64,000 nucleotides of DNA, taken from an uncultured Rhodospirillaceae bacterium. GTDB lineage: Bacteria; Pseudomonadota; Alphaproteobacteria; Azospirillales; Azospirillaceae. The first letter of the stretch is position 1, and the number at the start of each line of letters is the position of its first letter. Shown here in pieces: positions 36,207-44,339 of this stretch. The notes beneath the pieces were generated by a model. The model worked only from the letters and a program-made list of their open reading frames with translations. It ran no database searches and was not told where the DNA came from. The translations under genes and the position numbers were made by a program. The DNA is taken from contig CALBDS010000004.1 of the NCBI GenBank assembly GCA_937927415.1, positions 558,001-622,000 on the forward strand. The letters are read 5' to 3'.

Positions 36207-37175
36207 GTGGAAGCCATCAACCAGGAGGCGATGCAGCCGCTACGCGTTCGGCGCGCGGAGCTGATCGCCACCGATATCCACCTCTTCGAATTGGCACGCG
36301 ACGATGGTGCCGATCTGCCAGACTTCACGGCCGGAGCCCATATCCGGGTGCGTGTGCCGAATGGCCAAGTGCGCCGTTACTCGCTGTGCAATCCGCCGGA
36401 GGAGCGTGGCCTCTACCGGCTGGCGGTGAAACGCGAAGCGAACGGACGGGGCGGCTCGATCAGCCTCGTGGACGACACGCGTGTCGGCGACACGCTGGAT
36501 GTCTCGGCGCCGCGCAACGACTTTGCCCTGAGCGGCGCTCCCGCCTCCTACATTTTCATTGCTGGCGGTATCGGCATCACGCCGTTCCTGTCGATGGCGC
36601 GGCATCTCCTGGCGACCGGCGGCAAGCCGTTCCGGCTCTACTACCTGACCCGCTCGCCCGAGGCGACGGCCTTCCTCACCGAGCTCTCGGCTCCGGCCTT
36701 CGCTGGCAAAGTCACCATCCACCACGACCAGGGCGATCCAGCGCACGCCTTCGATCTGTGGCCGGTGCTGGAGCAGCCGCGCGGTGCCCATGTCTATTGC
36801 TGCGGCCCACGCAGGCTGATGGAGGCGGTGCGCGACATGACCGGACACTGGTCGTCGGCCGCCGTGCATTTCGAGGATTTCGGTGGTGCCCTCGCCACCC
36901 GGGGCTGGGAAAACCATCCCTTTACGGTGCGGCTGGCGCGCAGCGGCCGGACCATTGCGGTGCCTGCCGAAGCGACCTTGCTGGAAGCGCTGGCCGCCAA
37001 CGGCGTGGCGGTGCGCAGTTCGTGCGAGAGTGGCAGTTGCGGTTCGTGCCGGGTTACTGTGCAGGCTGGTGAGGTGGAGCATCGCGATCTCGTCCTCACC
37101 GAACAGGATCGGCGAACCAGCATGATGGTTTGCGTATCACGCGCGCGCGGCGACGCGCTGGTGCTGGATCTCTGA
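36207..37175 (+). CDS. pht2: phthalate 4,5-dioxygenase reductase
   Basis: A 322-residue flavin/iron-sulfur reductase that passes electrons from NADH to the Rieske oxygenase. The N-terminal FMN domain has RRYSLCNPPEE. The NADH domain has FIAGGIGITPFLSMARHL and VYCCGPRRLM. The C-terminal plant-type [2Fe-2S] domain has CESGSCGSCRV plus a late cysteine in MMVCVSRA. The GTG at 36207 is preceded by GGAGGG at 36195-36200; a TTG at 36168 would add 13 unlikely residues. It ends 16 nt before pht4. Confidence 0.92.
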   Translation: MEAINQEAMQPLRVRRAELIATDIHLFELARDDGADLPDFTAGAHIRVRVPNGQVRRYSLCNPPEERGLYRLAVKREANGRGGSISLVDDTRVGDTLDVSAPRNDFALSGAPASYIFIAGGIGITPFLSMARHLLATGGKPFRLYYLTRSPEATAFLTELSAPAFAGKVTIHHDQGDPAHAFDLWPVLEQPRGAHVYCCGPRRLMEAVRDMTGHWSSAAVHFEDFGGALATRGWENHPFTVRLARSGRTIAVPAEATLLEALAANGVAVRSSCESGSCGSCRVTVQAGEVEHRDLVLTEQDRRTSMMVCVSRARGDALVLDL

Positions 37176-37191
37176 TATGGGAGCGCAGACC

Positions 37192-38394
37192 ATGGGCGAA
37201 CCACCGCTGCGCTTGGGCGTCATCGGGCTTGGCCGCGCGTTCATGCTGATGCGGCCGACGCTGGCCAACCATCCCCGCGTACGTCTTGTCGCAGCCTGCG
37301 ACCCGCGGCCGGAGGCGCGCGAACGCTTCGCCACCGAGTTCGGCGGGCGTAGCTATTCCTGTGTCGAAGATCTCTGCGCCGACGTTGGGCTGGACGCCGT
37401 CTACATTGCGTCCCCCCATCAGTTCCACGTTGCTCACGTCGTCTGTGCGGCGGCACACGGCCGGCATGCGCTGGTGGAAAAGCCGATGGCACTGACGTTG
37501 GACGATTGTGCGACGATGACGGCGGCGGCCCGCCGGGCCGGCGTGCATCTGATCGTCGGCCACAGCCACAGCTTCGACTCGCCGGTACTGCGCGCCCGCG
37601 CGTTGATCGCCAGCGGCGTCTATGGGCAGGTGCGTATGATCACCGCCCTGAACTACACCGACTTTCTCTACCGCCCTCGCCGACCGGAGGAACTGGACAC
37701 CGCGCAGGGCGGGGGAGTGGTGTTCAGCCAAGCTGCGCATCAGGTGGACATCGTGCGCCTGCTCGGCGGCGGTTTGGTGCGCAGCGTGCGTGCGGCGACC
37801 GCCAATTGGGATCCCGAGCGCCCAACCGAGGGGGCCTACACAGCCTTTCTCTCTTTCGCGGATGGCGCCTGCGCTTCGCTCACCTACAGCGGCTATGGCC
37901 ATTTCGACACTGACGAGTTCTGTGGCTGGGTCGGCGAGTTGGGCCAGCCGCGTGATCCAAAGCGCTATGGTGAGGCGCGCGCCGGCCTGCGCCGTGTTAC
38001 CACGCCGGAGGCGGAGGCGGCGCTCAAGAACGCGCGCGCCTATGGGGCAGATGCCTTCTCCGTGCCCCAGGGGCACAGCAACGAGATGCGCCACCATAAC
38101 CATTTTGGTCTTGTGATTGCTTCCTGTGAAAAGGCAGACTTGCGCCCCACCACAGATGGGGTTTTGGTGTATGCGGACGAGGCGCGCCGCTTCGAGGCGC
38201 TTCCTCCGCCAGCGGTGCCGCGGTTCGAAGTCATCGACGAACTATACGACGCGGTGGTGCTCGGCCGCACACCCCTGCACGATGGAGAATGGGGAATGGC
38301 GACACTGGAAGTGTGTCTGGCGATCCTGTCGTCGGCGAAGGAAGGGCGGGAAATTGCTTTGTGCCATCAGGTCGCGGCAGTGTCCCACGTATGA
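37192..38394 (+). CDS. pht4: 4,5-dihydroxy-4,5-dihydrophthalate dehydrogenase
   Basis: A 400-residue Gfo/Idh/MocA-family oxidoreductase. The Rossmann motif LGVIGLGRAFMLM is at the start. The second strand contains AVYIASPHQFH, and the family lysine motif appears as HALVEKPMALT. In this setting it would rearomatise the cis-dihydrodiol to 4,5-dihydroxyphthalate. GGGAG lies 7 nt before the ATG at 37192; an ATG at 37177 is an alternative. It overlaps the following regulator by 4 nt. Confidence 0.88.
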   Translation: MGEPPLRLGVIGLGRAFMLMRPTLANHPRVRLVAACDPRPEARERFATEFGGRSYSCVEDLCADVGLDAVYIASPHQFHVAHVVCAAAHGRHALVEKPMALTLDDCATMTAAARRAGVHLIVGHSHSFDSPVLRARALIASGVYGQVRMITALNYTDFLYRPRRPEELDTAQGGGVVFSQAAHQVDIVRLLGGGLVRSVRAATANWDPERPTEGAYTAFLSFADGACASLTYSGYGHFDTDEFCGWVGELGQPRDPKRYGEARAGLRRVTTPEAEAALKNARAYGADAFSVPQGHSNEMRHHNHFGLVIASCEKADLRPTTDGVLVYADEARRFEALPPPAVPRFEVIDELYDAVVLGRTPLHDGEWGMATLEVCLAILSSAKEGREIALCHQVAAVSHV

Positions 38395-39002
38395 GCAAGC
38401 ACAAGAGGCCCAACGACACCGATGCCGCTACCGCCCAGGCGGTGCTGCGTCATTGGCTGGAGGATGTGCCGGACGATCGTCTGGCGCACCTCGTCAAGGA
38501 TGCTATGCGCGGCCTGACGCGGGGGTTGCAGCGGCGACTCAATGAATACTCGGTGTCCTTCGGCCACTGGAGCTTCCTGCGCATCCTCTGGGATACCGAC
38601 GGCCTGACCCAACGCGAACTGAGTGAACGGGCGGGCGTGATGGAGCCAACCACCTTCTCCGCGCTGGCCGCCATGGAAAAGCTTGGATACGTGCGCCGTG
38701 TGGCAGCGGCGGAGGGTGGGCGGAAGGTGCATATCTACCTGACGTCGGCTGGGCGTGCGCTGAAGGACAAGCTGGTGCCCATGGCCGTGGAGGTGAACAA
38801 GATTGCCGTCGGCAGCGTGTCCGAGGCGGATATCGCGGTAACTCGCCGTACATTGCTGGCGATCATCCGTAATCTTGCCGAGGACGAGATAGAGGCCGCG
38901 CGGGATGACCGGCGCATCCTCTCCACCCGCGAGGTCTCGCGCCGCATCGGTGAAGCTGGCCAAGTGCGAAAATCCCGCAAGGTCCGGACATCCATGCCCT
39001 GA
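38391..39002 (+). CDS. MarR-family transcriptional regulator
   Basis: A 203-residue winged-helix regulator. The recognition region reads GLTQRELSERAGVMEPTTFSALAAMEKLGYVRR, followed by the beta wing with GRKVHIYLTSAGRAL. Its ATG overlaps the pht4 stop (ATGA), so it is made with the phthalate enzymes and probably regulates the divergent pht promoters in response to an aromatic acid. The C-terminus carries an extra basic tail (QVRKSRKVRTSMP). Confidence 0.88.
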   Translation: MSKHKRPNDTDAATAQAVLRHWLEDVPDDRLAHLVKDAMRGLTRGLQRRLNEYSVSFGHWSFLRILWDTDGLTQRELSERAGVMEPTTFSALAAMEKLGYVRRVAAAEGGRKVHIYLTSAGRALKDKLVPMAVEVNKIAVGSVSEADIAVTRRTLLAIIRNLAEDEIEAARDDRRILSTREVSRRIGEAGQVRKSRKVRTSMP

Positions 39003-39807
39003 GGGCCATCTGATCATGCACCACAACCGTCACCATGGCTGACCAGCCCCGACCGGAGCGGTTCATCCGATGGTTGTGGTTGGTGTCTGCATGGGTGGGT
39101 ATTCCGTGTGAGGTCTGACATGGAGTTACGCCATCTACGCCATCTGGAGGTGTTGGCCGAAGCTGGCAGCTTTCATCGGGCTGCGCGCCGGCTCGGCTTG
39201 CGCCAACCCGCGTTGAGTTTATCAATTCGGACGCTCGAAGCAGAAGTTGGCGTTCCACTTGTGGCGCGCACCAATTCTGGCAGCTGCTTGACGCAAGCGG
39301 GAAAGGCTTTCTTGGAGGAGACCCGGCATGTTTTCGCTGCTCTCGACACGGCCACTCTTATCGCCCAAGGCATAGCGAGCGAGGGAACCGGACTCTTACG
39401 CCTTGGCATCGCCGCCGGCGCGGCAACTGGTCAAATGATGAGGACGCTGACGGAGTTCGTCGCCTTACAGCACCGCAGGGTGGTCGTCAGCGACGGAGCG
39501 ACGTCGCGTCTGTTGGCGATGCTTCAGGACGGGATGCTGGATATTTGCATGTTGCCGGTTTCCGCCGATCAGGACAACCCAAGATTCGAACCGCTGTGGC
39601 ATGAGGAGGTGCATCTTGCGCTGTCCACCGCCCACCCGTTGGCGGTGAAAGCTGCTGTTGACATCGACTGCCTCGCTAACGAGTTGCTTGTCATCGGATC
39701 AGACGGCGACGAAAGGGGAGCAACTGCTTCGTTATTAACGGCTTGTCGAAACGCCGGTATCAAGCTTCGCACGAGTGCGACGTTGCTCCAGCCGGAGGTC
39801 CGGCTAG

Positions 39808-40697
39808 GCCGTGTCGGCAAAGTTCAGAGCCATAGAAGGATTGCTGCGATGGTGATCATAGCGAGATAGTTGGCGGCTCGCTTCTCATACCGGGTGGCGA
39901 TCCGGCGGAACTGTTTCAACCGATTGATCAGGCGCTCGACGCGATTGCGTTCCCGATAGGCATCGCGGTCGAAAGCCGGGTCGGGCCGTTCGTTGCTCTT
40001 GGTCGGGATCACCGGCGTGATGCTCCGCCGTCGCAGGGCGGAGCGGATGACGCCGCTGCTGTAGGCCTTGTCGGCGGCCAGCCGGTCGGGCTTGAGGCGC
40101 GGTCGCCCGCGGCCCAACCGCCTGATCCAGCCAGTCCCCATCAGCGTGGCGAATGCCTTGCTGTCGTGGACTTCGCCACCGGTCAAAGTGAAGGTTACCG
40201 GCTTGCCGAGACCCTCGGCGCGGATGTGGATCTTGGTCGAGAAGCCACCGCGCGAGCGGCCCAGCGCCTCACCGTTGATCCCCCTTTTTCGCCGCTGGCC
40301 TTCCGGGCGCCAGCCGCGTGCTGATGAGCGCGGACCACGGTGCTGTCCACGAAGTGCAGGCTCCAGTCCACCCGACCCTGACGGTCGGCACGGGCCTGCA
40401 AGGCTTCCAGGATGCGCTGCCAGATGCCGGCGCGGCGCCAGCGGTAGAACCGGCTCGACACCGTGCCGAACGTCCCATAGCGCTCCGGCAAATCCCGCCA
40501 TGGCGCTCCGCTGCGGACGATCCACAGCATGCCGTTGATCATCCGCCGGTGAGAGTGGTTTGGCCGTCCAGTGCGAGGTTTTTCGGGAGGAAGGTGCGGC
40601 TCCAGCCGCTCCCATTGTGCATCAGTCAGATCGTAACGTCCCATCCAGCACAAATGGGGAACGTTCCTTCAACCTGCTACCCCTTTGCCAACACGGC
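39808..40697 (-). mobile_element. IS5-like insertion sequence, 890 bp
   Basis: The terminal inverted repeats are GCCGTGTCGGCAAAG on the left and GCCGTGTTGGCAAAG (complement) on the right, 15 bp with one mismatch. CTAG flanks both ends (39804-39807 and 40698-40701) as a target duplication. It carries one transposase in two overlapping frames. The element is complete and looks recent, since the host gene shows no other damage. Confidence 0.93.
39824..40644 (-). CDS. IS5-family transposase in two frames (programmed frameshift)
   Basis: Frame A (40644 to 40195) starts MGRYDLTDAQWERLEPHLPP, the DUF4096-like N-terminus of IS5-type transposases, and contains the first catalytic aspartate in HFVDSTVVRAHQH. 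Frame B (ending at 39824) carries GFSTKIHIRAEG, LAADKAYSS with the second aspartate, and the final glutamate region RERNRVERLINRLKQFRRIATRYEK. The two frames cross at a slippery run of five A and five G near 40283-40292, the usual place for the frameshift that makes the full DDE transposase in these elements. Confidence 0.92.
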
Positions 40698-41097
40698 CTA
40701 GCGTTGGTAGCGGCGGGTATTGGGGTTGCTGCACAGCCGGCCTCAATCCAGTCACTTTGGGCTGTCGCCAGCATTACATCAAGGCCTTTCATACCATCGT
40801 TGAGCATGAGCGTTGCTGTCGCATGCCCGGATGTCGGCCTTAAGCCGATCGCACGTGAATTCATCGAAATTGCCCGCTTGCCGGAAAGAACGGCCGTTGC
40901 CGATGGCCTTGCACCGCCGTGAGCGGAGGCTGGCCGCAATTCACTGCGAGGTGACAGGTCACGGGCGAGTAGCTCAGCCATTCGGCTTTCGCCCTCACAG
41001 ATCCAGGCTTGCGGCTTTCCCGCACCCGGTTCTTCCCGAAGGTGACCCGCATCATGCCGGGCCGCTGTGGCATGCCGCCCGCCGCCCCCCGGCCATC

Positions 41098-42054
41098 TCA
41101 GGCGTCCTCCGCCGTCAGGCACCGCTCCAGCCGGTCCAGCGTCTCCATGGCGGGCAGGCACCGGGCGACGCTCGCTTCGGGCTCACGGCCGTCCCTGATG
41201 GCGCTGAAGAACTCGCGGTCGATCAGTTCGATGCCATTGTTGGATACGGCGACGCCGCTGAGGTCGATGCGGTTGCCTTCCCCGTCCTCGAGGTCGTCGT
41301 AGCGGGCGATGTAGGTGCCGTTGTCGCAAATGTAGCGGGAGAAGGTGCCGAGCGGCCCCTTGTTGTTGAAGGACAGCGACAGCGTGCAGATGGCGCCCGA
41401 CGGCACCTTCAGGCCGATGCTCATGTCCATGGCGATGCCGAGTTGCGGGTGCATCGGCCCTTGCAGCGCGAAGATCTGCGAAGCGGTCTGGCCAGTTTGA
41501 TATTGGAACAGATCGACCGTATGGCAGGCGTGGTGCCACAGCAGATGGTCGGTCCAGGTGCGCGGCTTGCCCAGCGCGTTCATGTTGCTGCGCCGGAAGA
41601 AATAGGTCTGGACGTCCATCTGCTGGATCGTCAGCTCCCCGGCCTCGATCCGGTTGTGGATCCACTGGTGGCTGGGATTGAAGCGGCGGGTGTGGCCGGC
41701 CATGGCCACCAGCCCGGTCGCCTTCTGCAAGGCAACCAGCCGACGGGCGTCGGCGACGGTGTCCGCCATCGGGATCTCGACCAGCACGTGCTTGCCGGCC
41801 TCCAGGCACTGGATGGCCTGGGCGGCGTGCACCGGCGTCGGGGTGGCCAGGATGACCGCCTCCACGTCGGTGCGCGCCAAGCTCTCGGCCAGATCCTTAG
41901 TGGCGTGCGGAATGCCGCGCTCCCCGGCGAAGCCTTCAATATCGTCCGGGCCGCCGCCGACTACGGACACCACCTCGATTCCGTCGATGGCGGCGACGGC
42001 ATCCAGGTGTTTTATCCCGAAGGCGCCGGCGGCACCGGCAACGCAGATCTTCAT
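41098..42054 (-). CDS. ligC: 4-carboxy-2-hydroxymuconate-6-semialdehyde dehydrogenase
   Basis: A 318-residue Gfo/Idh/MocA-fold NAD(P)-dependent dehydrogenase matching LigC along its length: ICVAGAAGAFGIKHLDAV at the start, then VEIPMADTVADAR, GHTRRFNPSHQWIHN, QQMDVQTYFFRR, WTDHLLWHHACHTVDLFQY and CDNGTYIARYDDLE. It oxidises the hemiacetal of the protocatechuate ring-cleavage product to 2-pyrone-4,6-dicarboxylate. The ATG at 42054 lies 16 nt after the ligB stop in the same operon. Confidence 0.93.
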   Translation of the reverse strand: MKICVAGAAGAFGIKHLDAVAAIDGIEVVSVVGGGPDDIEGFAGERGIPHATKDLAESLARTDVEAVILATPTPVHAAQAIQCLEAGKHVLVEIPMADTVADARRLVALQKATGLVAMAGHTRRFNPSHQWIHNRIEAGELTIQQMDVQTYFFRRSNMNALGKPRTWTDHLLWHHACHTVDLFQYQTGQTASQIFALQGPMHPQLGIAMDMSIGLKVPSGAICTLSLSFNNKGPLGTFSRYICDNGTYIARYDDLEDGEGNRIDLSGVAVSNNGIELIDREFFSAIRDGREPEASVARCLPAMETLDRLERCLTAEDA

Positions 42055-42070
42055 GGTGTGATGCTCCTGC

Positions 42071-42916
42071 TCAGCCGCGTTCGCATTCAAGGACGAGGTG
42101 TCCGACGGCCGTGTTGGACGCCGGGACGTGGTAGTGGCGGTGGAACGGCCGCACCGGGCCGCCCAGCGCGCCGCGCATGACCAGCCACATGACCAGCTCG
42201 ATGCCCTCCGACCCCGCTTCGCGCAGGTACTCGACGTGCGGGATGGCCGCGGCGGCTTCCGGATCGGACACCAGAAGGTCGAGGAAGCGGTTGTCGAACT
42301 CCGGGTTGATCAGCCCGGCCCGCTCGGACTGGAGTTGGTGCGACATGCCGCCGGTGCCGAAAACGACCACCTTCAGGTCGCGCGGGAAGCTGTGGACCGC
42401 GCGCCGGATGGCGCGGCCGAAGTTCAGGCACCGGTTGCCGGTCGGGGGCGGGTACTGGACGACGTTGACGGCCAACGGGATGACCGGGCACGGCCACGCC
42501 TCCGGCTGGCCGAACAGGAGCGACAGCGGCACGGTCAGTCCGTGATCGACCTCCATCCGGTTGACGATGGTCAGGTCGAATTCCTCCAGTATGACCGACT
42601 GGGCGATGTGCCAGGCCAGTTCCGGATGCCCCTTGACCGCCGGCACGGGCCGCGCGCCCCACCCTTCGTCGGCGGGCATGTACTCGGCCGCGCAGCCCAA
42701 CGCGAAGGTCGGGATGACGTCCAGCGAGAAGGCCGTGGCGTGGTCGTTGTAGACAACGATGGCGACGTCAGGTTTCAGTGCCTCGATCCACCGGCGCGAC
42801 GGCTCGAACCCGGCGAAGAGCGGCTTCCAATAGGGCTCCTCGGTCCGGCCCTGATCGATGGCGACGCCGATGGCCGGCACGTGGGAGGTGGCGACCCCCG
42901 CGACGATCTCAGCCAT
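42071..42916 (-). CDS. ligB: protocatechuate 4,5-dioxygenase beta (catalytic) subunit
   Basis: A 281-residue class III extradiol dioxygenase. The iron ligands of LigB are conserved: H12 (GVATSHVPA), H59 (YNDHATAF) and E240 (GSEGIELVMW). The catalytic base histidine is H193 (GGMSHQLQ). Long family blocks such as ADEGWGARPVPAVKGHPELA match LigB closely. It opens the protocatechuate ring between carbons 4 and 5. It overlaps the upstream gene, which supplies the alpha subunit as a fusion, by 8 nt. Confidence 0.95.
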   Translation of the reverse strand: MAEIVAGVATSHVPAIGVAIDQGRTEEPYWKPLFAGFEPSRRWIEALKPDVAIVVYNDHATAFSLDVIPTFALGCAAEYMPADEGWGARPVPAVKGHPELAWHIAQSVILEEFDLTIVNRMEVDHGLTVPLSLLFGQPEAWPCPVIPLAVNVVQYPPPTGNRCLNFGRAIRRAVHSFPRDLKVVVFGTGGMSHQLQSERAGLINPEFDNRFLDLLVSDPEAAAAIPHVEYLREAGSEGIELVMWLVMRGALGGPVRPFHRHYHVPASNTAVGHLVLECERG

Positions 42917-44198
42917 TCCCCCACTCCTTCCTGCTGCGGTTCCCGGTGATGGGCCGCCCGCCCGCCAGCATCATCGCGCGATAGTCGTCCTCACTGACGC
43001 CGGTCATCCTGGCGGCGAGCTGCTGGAAATTGATGCCGTCGGTCGCCGCCAGCTTCGACGTGTAGTAGATGTTCCCACCCAGCCGCAGCATCCCGTTCCA
43101 GTCACGCGCCAGCACGGCGCGCCGCTGCGCCTCGCTCATCGGGAAGCGGTTCAGGTAATCCTCCTCGTCGGCCTTGAACGCCTCACGGTTGGTGGCGTGG
43201 CGCAGCGACATGCAGAACATGTTGAGGTGGTAGCCCTGGCGCGACCGGTCGGCGTCGAACACGAAGGTGCCGGGAATGTCGTCGTAGTCCAGTGCCGCAG
43301 CCGCGGTCTCGTGGCCCAGCCGCGCCAGCACCATGTCGGCGCGGTCACGGTGGTCGCCGTCGCCGGCGTCCAGCGCCAAGTCGCCCAGGCGCTGCTGCCA
43401 TTCCACGGTCGCCAGAGCCATGTCGTTCGGTAGGCCCAACTCGGCGATGGTGGCAGACGCCTCGCGCATCTCAGCGGCGCGGCGGACGCCGTGGGTCATC
43501 GCCCGTTCCAGCATGTAGGCCGCCTTAGCCTTGAAGTCGAAGCTGGGAAACGTGACGTCGAGGGAGGCCAGCACCACCTCGTCCACCCCCGCCTTGCGGC
43601 CGGCCAGGACGCACTCGGCGAACAGCGCCTCCATCCCCTTCATCATGATGGAGCGGATCATCTTGATCGACGAGGCCGTGCCGACCGGCCCTTCGGCGAC
43701 CTTCGCTTCCATCGCCAGGACACGCAGACGCTCCGCCGCCACCCCGGCGTGTTCACCGCTGACCAGCAACGGCGTCTTGTGCCGCCCGGGATACACGGGC
43801 GCCATCACCGCGAGATCGACGTAGCACCCACGGCCGGCCGCCGCAACAACCTGCGCCGACCGCCTCTTGGTTCCCGGCGCGCAGGAATTGCCGTCGAGGA
43901 ACAGCGCGCCCTCTGCCAGCAGCGGAGCGGCGGCCATGGCCGCCCTGGCGGCTTGGTCGGCAGTCACCAATGAGAAGACCAGACCGGCACCCTCCAGCGC
44001 CTCGGCCGGGGTGGCGCAGCCGGTCACGCCGGCGCGCTCGTAATCGGCTGCCTTGGCGGCGCGCACAGCTTCGTCAGGGTGGTCGGTCTTGATATCGTAG
44101 GCCCTGACGGCGGCGGCGTGCTCCGCGCTCCATCCGCCAACGATGGCGGCAGCCGCTTCGCCGAAGCCAATGCAGGCTATTCGCAAACTGTCGGGCAT
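42909..44198 (-). CDS. DUF1932 NAD(P)-dehydrogenase fused to protocatechuate 4,5-dioxygenase alpha subunit
   Basis: A 429-residue two-part protein. Residues 1 to about 295 form a 6-phosphogluconate-dehydrogenase-like enzyme: Rossmann motif CIGFGEAAAAIVGGW, then SIKMIRSIMMKGMEALFAE, and a DUF1932 C-terminal domain (KAAYMLERAMTHGVRRAAEM). Residues 305-429 are a complete LigA: YDDIPGTFVFDADRSRQGY, NREAFKADEEDYLNRF, LARDWNGMLRLGGNIYY, MTGVSEDDY. LigA is normally a separate small subunit of about 140 residues. An ATG at 43334 (M289) could give a free LigA of normal length by internal initiation, but I see no ribosome site for it. It overlaps ligB by 8 nt. Confidence 0.88.
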   Translation of the reverse strand: MPDSLRIACIGFGEAAAAIVGGWSAEHAAAVRAYDIKTDHPDEAVRAAKAADYERAGVTGCATPAEALEGAGLVFSLVTADQAARAAMAAAPLLAEGALFLDGNSCAPGTKRRSAQVVAAAGRGCYVDLAVMAPVYPGRHKTPLLVSGEHAGVAAERLRVLAMEAKVAEGPVGTASSIKMIRSIMMKGMEALFAECVLAGRKAGVDEVVLASLDVTFPSFDFKAKAAYMLERAMTHGVRRAAEMREASATIAELGLPNDMALATVEWQQRLGDLALDAGDGDHRDRADMVLARLGHETAAAALDYDDIPGTFVFDADRSRQGYHLNMFCMSLRHATNREAFKADEEDYLNRFPMSEAQRRAVLARDWNGMLRLGGNIYYTSKLAATDGINFQQLAARMTGVSEDDYRAMMLAGGRPITGNRSRKEWGNG

Positions 44199-44339
44199 GA
44201 GCTTCCGGTGTCCCGTTCCGTGACCGTGGGCGCGTCTCCGCGCCCTGCTTTCCTCCCTGCCGGTTTACCATCGGACTGCTGGCAATCCTTATTGATTGCT
44301 AAACACACTTATTCATTTTTTGGATAGAATGGCACCACA

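Larger units (their letters stand above)
39120..40922 (+). pseudogene. LysR-type regulator interrupted by an insertion sequence
   Basis: The gene begins MELRHLRHLEVLAEAGSFHR with a complete LysR HTH (LGLRQPALSLSIRTLEAEVG). The frame is broken at 39807 by an inserted element. Sequence after the element resumes in frame (LALVAAGIGVAAQPAS and on to a stop at 40922). Joining 39807 to 40702 gives about 302 residues, an ordinary LysR length, so precise excision would restore it. It resembles the intact LysR at 53968-54852, including the EVRLALV segment at the insertion point. It lies between the pht and lig genes and was probably a regulator of one of them. Confidence 0.92.
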
